This document shows, one piece after another, positions 7,054-13,717 of a DNA stretch of 14,171 nt (position 1 is the stretch's first letter; every line of letters starts with the position of its first letter). The notes beneath the pieces were generated by a model. It did no database searches. It was not told where the DNA came from and saw only the letters and a program-made list of their open reading frames with translations. The stretch lies in assembly GCA_000437275.1 (NCBI GenBank), contig FR899707.1, forward strand, positions 14,545 through 28,715, read 5' to 3'. This stretch comes from Clostridium sp. CAG:411 (GTDB lineage Bacteria > Bacillota > Clostridia > Lachnospirales > Lachnospiraceae). Both the position numbers and the translations under genes were made by a program.

Positions 7054-7665
7054 ATGTATTTAATGATCGATCATTATGATTCCTTTGTGTATAATCTGGT
7101 GTCCTATTTTGAGGAATTATTGTGTGACTTGCAGGTTGTACAGAGTGATAATTGTGAGATAAAATGGATAGAGGAACGGATAAAAAAGAATGAACTGGAA
7201 GGAATTATTCTATCACCGGGACCAAAAAGTCCAAAGGATTGTAAGAAAAGTATAGAAATTATTAAAAGGGCAGCGGGAAAAGTACCAATCTTAGGAGTAT
7301 GTCTTGGACATCAGATGATTGGAAAAGCATTTGGTGCCGTTATTTTGCATGGGGGAAGACCTATGCATGGGAAGGTAACGCCTATTTCAAACAATCAAAC
7401 AGGCTTGTTTGAAACGTTACCAGCATCGTATCTGGTAACCCGATATCATTCTCTGATTGTAGAAAAAAAGTCCTTACCCTCCTGTTTTCAGGTGGATGCA
7501 GTTTCGGAGGAAGGGGATATTATGGCAATGCATCATAAAGAATTGCCTGTTTATAGTGTGCAATTTCATCCAGAGGCAGTATGTACCCAATACGGGCATA
7601 CACTATTAAAAAATTATTTGAATTTAAGTAAAGGTTGGTGGAGAAGTCGTGAGCAGGAAGATTGA
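7054..7665 (+). CDS. pabA: Aminodeoxychorismate synthase glutaminase subunit
   Basis: A class I glutamine amidotransferase. It hydrolyses glutamine and passes ammonia to the PabB subunit, which aminates chorismate on the way to 4-aminobenzoate and folate. The catalytic triad is visible: C83 in GVCLGHQ, then H172 and E174 in FHPEA. The oxyanion-strand motif SPGPKSP is near residue 54. The 203-residue length is usual. I chose ATG 7054 (MYLMIDHYDSF) because GGAG at 7044-7047 precedes it and the family starts here; the frame is open further upstream. TrpG of tryptophan synthesis is nearly identical in motifs, but the pabB and pabC neighbours decide the name. Its last 17 bases overlap pabB, which implies translational coupling and balanced subunits. 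Confidence 0.9.
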   Translation: MYLMIDHYDSFVYNLVSYFEELLCDLQVVQSDNCEIKWIEERIKKNELEGIILSPGPKSPKDCKKSIEIIKRAAGKVPILGVCLGHQMIGKAFGAVILHGGRPMHGKVTPISNNQTGLFETLPASYLVTRYHSLIVEKKSLPSCFQVDAVSEEGDIMAMHHKELPVYSVQFHPEAVCTQYGHTLLKNYLNLSKGWWRSREQED

Positions 7666-9013
7666 AAAACTATCTTTTTATCGTGAGCCACAGGATATAT
7701 TTGCAAAATATCAGGCAGAGGAAATGGCAGTATTTTTAGATTCTTCACTGGAAAATGAAATGGGAAGATATTCCGTTATTGCAGTATCACCACGCATGAT
7801 TTTGAGCGAAACAGATGGAGTCTGTATGTGCAATGGGAGCAAGCAGAAGGTAGACATTTTAACATTGTTGCAAGAGGAATTGGACAAGCTTGAAAAAGAG
7901 TATGAAAATCCGTATGAACTTCCTTTAACCACAGGTGCAATCGGATATTTTTCCTATGAATTTGGAAGAAAAGTATTAGGAGTAAAGAGCAGACATGTCA
8001 AAAAAGATAATATACCCGATGCCCTGTTTTGCTTTTATGATGTATATATAATTGCAGATGTAAAGGAAAAACAATTATATTTGAGTGTAGAAGAAGGGGA
8101 AAAGGAAAAGTCTGGTGGATTGCAAGCTTGGATAAAGAAACTGGAACAGATTGTATCCTGTCCGCCTATAAAAAAACATACGCAACTGGCAGAAGCACAA
8201 CATATGTTTACAAGGGAAACCTACGGACAGGCATTGCAGGATATGATAACGTATATGAAAGATGGGCATATTTATGTGGCAAATATGACGCAGCAATTTC
8301 ACGTAAAAGGGAAGTTAGCGCCTTTTGAGGTATATCGTTATTTACGCACGTACAATCCAGCACCTTTTAGTGCCTATTTGAATTATGGAACGTTTCAGGT
8401 TGCATGTGCTTCACCGGAACGTTTTTTGCGTAAGGAGAAAAAAAGAATTACCACCCGTCCGATTAAGGGAACGAGAAAGCGAGGGGAAACCATAGAACAA
8501 GATCAGATTCTACGTGCAGAATTGGAGCAGTCGGAAAAGGATCGAAGTGAACTTTTGATGATTATGGATTTAGAACGAAATGATCTAAATCGCATTTGTG
8601 TACCTGGTAGTGTAAAAGTAACAGAACCATTTGTAATAGAAGAATATGCAACGGTATTTCATTTGGTATCTGAAATACAGGGGGAAGTCAGACCTAGTTT
8701 ACAACTAAAGGATTTTGTGAGAAGTCTTTTCCCAGGGGGTTCTATTACGGGAGCACCTAAAATTCGTGCAATGGAAATCATTGACGAATTGGAGAAGGAA
8801 AGTCGTGGACTGTATACGGGAAATATTGGATACTTTGCTGGGGATGGAAGTTGCGATTTTAATATTGTGATTCGAACAGCTATTTATGAGGAGAAAAACT
8901 ATCATATTGGTGCAGGTGGTGGAATTACCTACGAATCAGATGTTGCATTTGAATATGAGGAAACGTTGCAGAAGACGAAGGCATTATTGGAGGCTATTTA
9001 TGAAGAAGATTGA
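7649..9013 (+). CDS. pabB: Aminodeoxychorismate synthase component I
   Basis: A chorismate-binding enzyme that, with PabA, converts chorismate and glutamine-derived ammonia to 4-amino-4-deoxychorismate. The 454-residue protein has the N-terminal anthranilate-synthase-I-like domain and the C-terminal chorismate-binding domain. The key discriminator is RPIKGTRKRG with K273. PabB enzymes carry Lys here, where anthranilate synthase TrpE has Ala. Also seen are DLERNDL, the GSITGAPK motif (364-371), a GNIGYF segment and the GAGGGI loop near the C-terminus. The start is GTG 7649 inside the pabA end, preceded by GGAG at 7639-7642. The end overlaps pabC by 14 bases. No tryptophan-pathway genes are near. 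Confidence 0.93.
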   Translation: MSRKIEKLSFYREPQDIFAKYQAEEMAVFLDSSLENEMGRYSVIAVSPRMILSETDGVCMCNGSKQKVDILTLLQEELDKLEKEYENPYELPLTTGAIGYFSYEFGRKVLGVKSRHVKKDNIPDALFCFYDVYIIADVKEKQLYLSVEEGEKEKSGGLQAWIKKLEQIVSCPPIKKHTQLAEAQHMFTRETYGQALQDMITYMKDGHIYVANMTQQFHVKGKLAPFEVYRYLRTYNPAPFSAYLNYGTFQVACASPERFLRKEKKRITTRPIKGTRKRGETIEQDQILRAELEQSEKDRSELLMIMDLERNDLNRICVPGSVKVTEPFVIEEYATVFHLVSEIQGEVRPSLQLKDFVRSLFPGGSITGAPKIRAMEIIDELEKESRGLYTGNIGYFAGDGSCDFNIVIRTAIYEEKNYHIGAGGGITYESDVAFEYEETLQKTKALLEAIYEED

Positions 9014-9746
9014 GATAGATGAGGGTTATTTTTTTGGAATGGGAGTATTTGAAACGATTGCAGTGGAAGCGGGAACCCCTGTGTTTTTAAAGGAGCATTT
9101 ACAAAGAATGCAAAAGGGGTTGGAAACGTTACAGATTACGAGTGCACCATTTGAACATTTAACTGAACAGGATATTTTGCAACAGTGTAAAATGTTACCC
9201 TTTGAAAGAGGCGTATTGAAGATATGCGTATCCAATCAAAATATGTTTTTTCAGACAAGGGAAAATTCCTATCATGCGGAGCAATATCAAACAGGTTTTT
9301 CTGTGAAGCTGGCATCTGTTCGGCGAAACGAAACTTCTCCATTTACCTATATAAAATCTTTAAATTGTGGTGATAATATTTTAACGAAGCGTTTGATTGC
9401 AAAAGAAGGCGCAGATGAGGCAATATTTTTAAATACAGCGGGAAAATTGGCAGAAGGGGCAGTATCTAACCTGTTTTTAGTAAAGGGAAATAAAATTTAT
9501 ACACCGACTGTCCAGTGTGGTATTTTACCGGGTGTGATGCGTGATTATCTAATAAAAACCTATGCAGTGGTTGAAAAAGAAATAAAGCTGGATGAGATTG
9601 CCAACTATGATGAAATGTTTGTAACGAATTCTTTAATGGGGATTATGCCAGTGCGGATGTTTGGAAAGTATGCGTTTGCTTCTATGAAATGTGGACAAAA
9701 ACTGGCAAGAGAGTATTTTGATAAGTTTACAGGCTTTAAAATTTAA
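9000..9746 (+). CDS. pabC: Aminodeoxychorismate lyase (PLP fold type IV)
   Basis: It removes pyruvate from 4-amino-4-deoxychorismate to give 4-aminobenzoate, completing the three-gene pathway. The 248-residue product belongs to the branched-chain aminotransferase/PabC fold. The PLP-binding lysine is best placed at K119 in YIKSLNCGDN. The family segment ADEAIFLNTAGKLAEGAVSNLF contains E152 and N157, and CGILPGVMRDYL is the phosphate-side motif. I start at ATG 9000, not further upstream in the open frame, because GGAGG at 8989-8993 is spaced for it and the extra upstream residues are non-family sequence in the pabB overlap. D-amino-acid aminotransferase has the same fold, but the operon makes PabC much more likely. 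No terminator is evident after the stop. Confidence 0.9.
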   Translation: MKKIEIDEGYFFGMGVFETIAVEAGTPVFLKEHLQRMQKGLETLQITSAPFEHLTEQDILQQCKMLPFERGVLKICVSNQNMFFQTRENSYHAEQYQTGFSVKLASVRRNETSPFTYIKSLNCGDNILTKRLIAKEGADEAIFLNTAGKLAEGAVSNLFLVKGNKIYTPTVQCGILPGVMRDYLIKTYAVVEKEIKLDEIANYDEMFVTNSLMGIMPVRMFGKYAFASMKCGQKLAREYFDKFTGFKI

Positions 9747-9754
9747 AAATAGTA

Positions 9755-9785
9755 TTGACTTAAAGTAAACTTTAAGTAGTAAAAT
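9755..9785 (+). promoter_or_regulatory. MerR-type promoter and operator driving the Dxs-like gene
   Basis: TTGACT (9755-9760) and TAAAAT (9780-9785) are separated by 19 bp, the long spacing typical of MerR-activated promoters. A dyad, acttaaagt (9758-9766), aa, actttaagt (9769-9777), fills the spacer. In merT-type promoters the dyad also starts at the -35 and is centred near spacer position 8. A MerR family regulator is encoded at 13718. The match to AdhR-like operators is from family knowledge; binding is inferred. Confidence 0.78.
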
Positions 9786-9815
9786 GGAAAAAAATGAAAG
9801 GGAGAGTGGTAAAAA

Positions 9816-11570
9816 ATGTATATTGAAACAATTAATAATCCATCGGATGTTAAGAAATTGAATGTGGAGCAATTGACGGTACTTGCAGACGAAATGCGTC
9901 ATGCATTGTTGATAAGAGCAAGTAAGCATGGTGGCCATTTTGGACCAAACTTTGGTATTGTAGAGGCTACGATTGCGATGCATTATGTATTTGAATCTCC
10001 AAAAGATAAGATTGTGTATGATGTTTCGCATCAAAGTTATCCGCATAAAATGCTGACAGGAAGAAAAGACGCATATCTTTATGAAGAACATTATGATGAT
10101 GTATCTGGATACAGCAATCCAAACGAGAGTGAACATGACTTTTTTACCGTGGGACATACCTCTACTTCCATCAGCCTTGCATGTGGTCTTGCAAAAGCAA
10201 GAGACTTAAAGGGAGAAAAGGGAAATGTGATTGCAGTAATTGGAGACGGTTCTTTAAGTGGAGGAGAAGCTTTAGAAGGCTTGGACTATGCAGCAGAGTT
10301 GGGTGGAAATATGATTATCGTAGCAAATGATAATGATATGTCTATCGCAGAAAACCATGGTGGAATGTACCGCAATCTAAAGTTACTTCGCGATACAAAT
10401 GGACAGGCAGAATGCAATTTCTTCAAAGCTATGGGCTTGGACTATGTTTATGTTAAAGAAGGAAATAACATTGCAGACTTGATCGCTGCATTTGAACAGG
10501 TGAAGGACAGTGAAAAACCAGTAGTTGTGCATATCAATACTTTAAAAGGAAAGGGATATGCGCCAGCCGAGAAGAATAAGGAACAATGGCATTATAATGG
10601 ACCTTTTCATATTGAAACAGGAGAGCCACTTGTAACGGTTGAAGAGGAAGATTATTCCAGTGTGACAGCAGAGTATCTTTTAAAGAAAATGAAAGAGGAT
10701 TCTCGTGTAGTAGGAATTACAGCAGGAACGCCAACGGTTATGGGATTTACCGCAGAAAAGCGTAAAGAAGCAGGAAGACAGTTTGTGGATGTAGGAATTG
10801 CGGAGGAGACCGCAGTTGCGTTGGCTTCAGGAATTGCTGCAAATGGAGGTAAGCCTGTTTTTGGTGTATATAGTACTTTTGTACAACGTACCTTTGACCA
10901 GATTTCACAGGATGTATGTATTAATAATAGTCCTGCTACCATTGTTACATTTTGGGGTTCTGTGTATGGAATGAATGATGTAACACATCTTGGTTTGCAA
11001 GATATACCAATGATGGCGAACATTCCTAACCTGGTTTATTTAGCACCAACTACAAAAGAAGAATATCTGGCTATGTTGGATTGGAGTTTGGAGCAAGATA
11101 GCTATCCAGTAGCAATTAAGTTACCAGGTGGACCTATGTTATCCGATGGAAAAGAAGTTCACAAAGACTTTAGTAAGTTAAACACTTATGAAGTGACAAA
11201 ACAGGGAAGTAAAGTAGCCATTCTTGGACTTGGTACTTTTTATGGATTAGGACAGGAAGTAGCGGAGAAACTTGCAGAAAAAACAGGTGTAGAGGCAACG
11301 GTTATCAATCCATATTATATTACGGGTCTGGATACTGAACTTTTGGACAAGTTGAAAAAAGACCATTCTGTAGTAATTACATTGGAAGATGGTATTTTAG
11401 ACGGTGGCTTCGGTGAAAAAATTGCTCGTTTCTATGGTGCTTCTGATGTAAAGGTATTAAACTTTGGTTTGAAAAAAGAATTTTTAGATCGCTATGATGT
11501 GGCAGACGTATTGAAGGAAAATCATTTGACTGCTGAGCAGATTGTAAAGGATATAGAGGAAATCATGTAG
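9816..11570 (+). CDS. Dxs-like thiamine-diphosphate enzyme of altered substrate specificity
   Basis: The closest recognisable family is 1-deoxy-D-xylulose-5-phosphate synthase, but I do not think it is one. The thiamine-diphosphate core is present: H41 (HFGPNFG), GDGSLSGG at 143-150, ANDNDMSI around 170-177, H259 and the catalytic glutamate E330 (DVGIAE). YSTFVQRTFDQ and H391 are also conserved. Compared with E. coli Dxs recalled from memory, R420, D427 and R478, which hold the phosphate and hydroxyl of glyceraldehyde 3-phosphate, align with W380, N387 and G438. AEQHAV is AEETAV. The product is 584 residues against about 620, because a segment of about 45 residues after the Mg site is missing. 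GGGAG at 9799-9803 precedes the ATG, and the promoter is MerR-type. It is followed by a cupin and a CMD protein. Confidence 0.85.
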   Translation: MYIETINNPSDVKKLNVEQLTVLADEMRHALLIRASKHGGHFGPNFGIVEATIAMHYVFESPKDKIVYDVSHQSYPHKMLTGRKDAYLYEEHYDDVSGYSNPNESEHDFFTVGHTSTSISLACGLAKARDLKGEKGNVIAVIGDGSLSGGEALEGLDYAAELGGNMIIVANDNDMSIAENHGGMYRNLKLLRDTNGQAECNFFKAMGLDYVYVKEGNNIADLIAAFEQVKDSEKPVVVHINTLKGKGYAPAEKNKEQWHYNGPFHIETGEPLVTVEEEDYSSVTAEYLLKKMKEDSRVVGITAGTPTVMGFTAEKRKEAGRQFVDVGIAEETAVALASGIAANGGKPVFGVYSTFVQRTFDQISQDVCINNSPATIVTFWGSVYGMNDVTHLGLQDIPMMANIPNLVYLAPTTKEEYLAMLDWSLEQDSYPVAIKLPGGPMLSDGKEVHKDFSKLNTYEVTKQGSKVAILGLGTFYGLGQEVAEKLAEKTGVEATVINPYYITGLDTELLDKLKKDHSVVITLEDGILDGGFGEKIARFYGASDVKVLNFGLKKEFLDRYDVADVLKENHLTAEQIVKDIEEIM

Positions 11571-11575
11571 AAGTA

Positions 11576-11687
11576 GTTACTATTCACAGCCGATTTTGTA
11601 GCGTTCTGCGCAGGTTTTTCTGAATGTAGAGAAGAAAGGCTGTGAATAGTAACAGCAAGTAGCGAAGTGGATTGTGAATAGTATTGA
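11576..11687. repeat. Palindromic intergenic repeat (REP-like) between the Dxs-like and cupin genes
   Basis: gttactattcacagcc (11576-11591) and ggctgtgaatagtaac (11638-11653) are perfect 16-bp inverted repeats around 46 bases. The end tgtgaatagta recurs directly at 11673-11683, 32 bp from its copy at 11641-11651. A related 31-base stretch occurs at 6960-6990. No T-run follows, so it is not a simple terminator. It could stabilise, process or partly attenuate the transcript between the two genes. It fills nearly all of the 142-bp gap. Confidence 0.75.
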
Positions 11688-11712
11688 CATAAGAAAAGAG
11701 AGGTAGATTGAT

Positions 11713-12153
11713 ATGAAGTATAGTAATAAAGAAGATTTTGAAAAAGCAGATGTGTTTGGTGTTGGACAGCCAAACGATGGATTTGCACAGTATTTTATTG
11801 GAAACTCTTTTTTAAAACCACTTACCCAGCCAGGAGAATGTCCTGTTTTCCTGGCAAATGTAACCTTTGAACCAGGTTGCCGAAATAACTGGCATATTCA
11901 TCATGCAAAAAGTGGTGGTGGACAGTTATTGATCTGTACAGCAGGTGAGGGCTGGTATCAGGAGGAAGGAAAAGATGCCGTGAGTTTAGTTCCGGGTACG
12001 GTTATTACGATTCCAGCAGAAGTAAAGCATTGGCATGGAGCAAAGAAAGATAGTTGGTTTAGCCATATTGCAGTGGAAGTTCCTGGAGAAGAGACAAGCA
12101 ATGAATGGTGTGAACCTGTGTCAGATGAGCAGTATAATAAATTGGGTGAATAA
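11713..12153 (+). CDS. Small cupin-domain metalloprotein, mandelonitrile-lyase-like
   Basis: A 146-residue single-domain cupin. Motif 1 is NNWHIHHAKSGGGQLLICTAGEG, with H61, H63 and Q71 as likely metal ligands. Motif 2 is PAEVKHWHGA, with H106 as the fourth. The use of Gln in place of the usual Glu and the ending KHWHGA resemble the Mn-dependent cupin hydroxynitrile lyases and their relatives. That suggests an enzyme, but the natural reaction in gut Clostridia is unknown to me. There is no signal peptide, so it is cytoplasmic. The start has AGAGG at 11699-11703. It lies 25 bp before the CMD gene, a pairing seen often in bacteria, and probably shares its transcript. Confidence 0.85.
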   Translation: MKYSNKEDFEKADVFGVGQPNDGFAQYFIGNSFLKPLTQPGECPVFLANVTFEPGCRNNWHIHHAKSGGGQLLICTAGEGWYQEEGKDAVSLVPGTVITIPAEVKHWHGAKKDSWFSHIAVEVPGEETSNEWCEPVSDEQYNKLGE

Positions 12154-12178
12154 ATAAAAAAAGAAAGGGGATAAGGTT

Positions 12179-12880
12179 ATGTCACATTTTGATGATGAGA
12201 TGCAACAATATGACGGTGAATTTTGCAAATTTTTTGATGCATTTGCTTTTCATGAAGTGTTAGATTCGGTTGAATTAGAAGATAAGACAAAATATATGGC
12301 AGTGCTTGCTACTTTGTTAGGATGTCAGGGGATAGAAGAATATAAATACATACTTCCAATTGCCTTAGAGCATGGAGTAGAACCTGTAGAGGTAAAAGAG
12401 ATTGTGTATCAGGCTACTGCATATCTTGGAATTGGTAGAACAAGACCATTTTTTGCGGTGACAAATCAAATATATAAGGAAAAAGGAATTGCATTGCCTT
12501 TAGCACCACAAGGTACAACTACACCAGAAAATAGAAGAAAAAAGGGGACTGCAAAACAAGTGGAATTGTTTGGTCCACAGATGGAAGATTTCTGGAAGAA
12601 AGGAAATATCAATCGCTGGCTGGCAGGGAATTGTTTTGGAGATTATTATACCAGAAAAGGATTGGATAATGGAAAAAGAGAAATGATTACATTTTGCTAT
12701 ATTGCGGCACAGGGAGGTTGCGAGCCACAATTGATGAGTCATACGGTTGCAAATTTTGCCAACGGAAACGACAAGGAGTTTATGTTGAAAGTGGTATCTT
12801 GCATGGTTCCATTTATTGGTTACCCAAGGTCCTTAAATGCAATCGCAGTAGTCAATCAGGCAGCAGAAAAGAACAACTAA
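12179..12880 (+). CDS. Carboxymuconolactone decarboxylase family protein, two-half form
   Basis: The 233-residue product contains two alpha-helical CMD-like halves, about residues 25-100 (DKTKYMAVLATLLGCQGIEEY) and 130-230 (KREMITFCYIAAQGGCEPQL). The family includes gamma-carboxymuconolactone decarboxylase and AhpD-type peroxidases. The redox CxxC of AhpD is absent; the cysteines at 49, 152, 173, 181 and 208 are isolated. A decarboxylase- or isomerase-like role is therefore more plausible than a peroxidase, but the substrate is not known. The ribosome site AAAGGGG (12164-12170) precedes ATG 12179. It is probably the last gene of the MerR-controlled set. No clear terminator is visible before the hsp20 promoter. 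Confidence 0.82.
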   Translation: MSHFDDEMQQYDGEFCKFFDAFAFHEVLDSVELEDKTKYMAVLATLLGCQGIEEYKYILPIALEHGVEPVEVKEIVYQATAYLGIGRTRPFFAVTNQIYKEKGIALPLAPQGTTTPENRRKKGTAKQVELFGPQMEDFWKKGNINRWLAGNCFGDYYTRKGLDNGKREMITFCYIAAQGGCEPQLMSHTVANFANGNDKEFMLKVVSCMVPFIGYPRSLNAIAVVNQAAEKNN

Positions 12881-12921
12881 AAGATAACAAAAAAGAAATT
12901 CACAAAAAGTTCACAAAATTA

Positions 12922-12963
12922 TTAGCACTCTCTATTGACGAGCGCTAATATATGTGCTATATT
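12922..12963 (+). promoter_or_regulatory. CIRCE operator overlapping the hsp20 promoter
   Basis: TTAGCACTC (12922-12930), nine bases, then GAGCGCTAA (12940-12948) matches the HrcA-binding CIRCE element with one mismatch in the right arm (GAGTGCTAA expected). The -35 TTGACG (12935-12940) lies inside it and TATATT (12958-12963) follows with a 17-bp spacer, so bound HrcA would block the promoter. Two ttcacaaaa copies 11 bp apart (12899, 12910) lie just upstream. The leader is about 90 bases. Confidence 0.9.
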
Positions 12964-13060
12964 ACATATAGAACAAAGGACAAGAGATAATAAATAAATG
13001 AAACTCCTGAACCCGTTCTAGGAACACATAAGATAAATGCAAAGAAAGGAAGGATGACTT

Positions 13061-13495
13061 ATGTTGATGCCTAGTATTTTTGGAGAAACTTTATTGGATG
13101 ACTTTTTTGGATTTCCTACATTAGAGGGAAGAAAAGCAACGAGCAATACAAATGGATTGATGCAGACAGATATCAAAGAGAAAGCAAATGAGTATTGCGT
13201 AACTATGAATCTTCCTGGATTTAAGAAAGAAGATATAAAAGGTGAAATAAAAGACGGATATCTTGTAATTACAGCTAGTACAAATACAGAAAACGAAGAT
13301 AAAGACGAGGATGGAAAATACATTCGTCGTGAACGTTACAGCGGCACTTGCAGTCGAAGCTTTTATGTAGGTGAAGATGTAAAAGAAGATGATATTAAAG
13401 CGAAGTTTGAAGATGGTACTTTGAAGGTTGTAATTCCAAAGAAAGAAGAAAAACACGAAGTAGAACAAGCAAAATATATTGCGATTGAAGGATAA
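13061..13495 (+). CDS. Small heat-shock protein, Hsp20/alpha-crystallin family
   Basis: An ATP-independent holdase chaperone that binds unfolding proteins and forms large cytoplasmic oligomers. The 144-residue protein has a short N-terminal arm with MPSIFGETLLDDFFGFP, an alpha-crystallin domain at about 34-128 including LPGFKKEDIK, and the signature KFEDGTLKVVIPK at 115-127. A C-terminal I140-A-I142 matches the IXI motif used for oligomer contacts. The start at ATG 13061 has GGAAGG just upstream; the ATG at 13067 is an in-frame alternative. The upstream CIRCE implies HrcA repression and heat induction. It is monocistronic, since a strong terminator follows. Confidence 0.93.
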   Translation: MLMPSIFGETLLDDFFGFPTLEGRKATSNTNGLMQTDIKEKANEYCVTMNLPGFKKEDIKGEIKDGYLVITASTNTENEDKDEDGKYIRRERYSGTCSRSFYVGEDVKEDDIKAKFEDGTLKVVIPKKEEKHEVEQAKYIAIEG

Positions 13496-13505
13496 TCAAA
13501 CATAA

Positions 13506-13550
13506 AATGCCTCTGGTTGTGTCTATTATGGCACAGCTAGAGGCATTTTT
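13506..13550 (+). terminator. Rho-independent terminator after hsp20
   Basis: Arms 13506-13521 and 13532-13547 (outer part aatgcctct with agaggcatt) pair over 16 positions with two G-U pairs, around a 10-base loop, ending in five T residues at 13546-13550. Confidence 0.92.
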
Positions 13551-13621
13551 ACTTTATAGGGAAATTGGCATTCTATAAAGCAAAAACGCTTGAAGAATGT
13601 GCATAAATGTGAAAAGAAGAC

Positions 13622-13671
13622 GGTTGCAAAAAGGGTGCAACCTTGCACAACTTTCTTCCTTCTTTTATAAT
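13622..13671 (+). promoter_or_regulatory. Promoter of the MerR-family gene with overlapping palindromes
   Basis: TTGCAC (13643-13648) and TATAAT (13666-13671) with a 17-bp spacer form a good promoter about 45 bp before the start codon. The -35 is the right half of gtgcaa-cc-ttgcac (13635-13648). A second inverted repeat, ggttgca (13622-13628) with tgcaacc (13636-13642), overlaps it. Such sites suggest a regulator binding at the -35, possibly autoregulation. The sequence differs from the operator at 9758-9777. Confidence 0.7.
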
Positions 13672-13717
13672 ACAAAATAGAAAAGTGGATTTACAGTTGA
13701 GAAAGAAGGAATGGTTC

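Noticed and set aside
8886..8999. Upstream in-frame extension of pabC
   Set aside because: It lies inside the pabB coding end and translates to Arg-rich non-family sequence. GGAGG at 8989-8993 fits ATG 9000.
7054..9013. Anthranilate synthase (trpG-trpE) reading of the two-gene pair
   Set aside because: The PIKG lysine (K273) marks PabB, and pabC follows with overlap; no tryptophan genes are present.
11684..11712. TTGACA before the cupin gene as a separate promoter
   Set aside because: A 17-bp spacer puts the -10 (attgat) against the start codon, leaving no room for a leader. The hexamer lies at the edge of the intergenic repeat.
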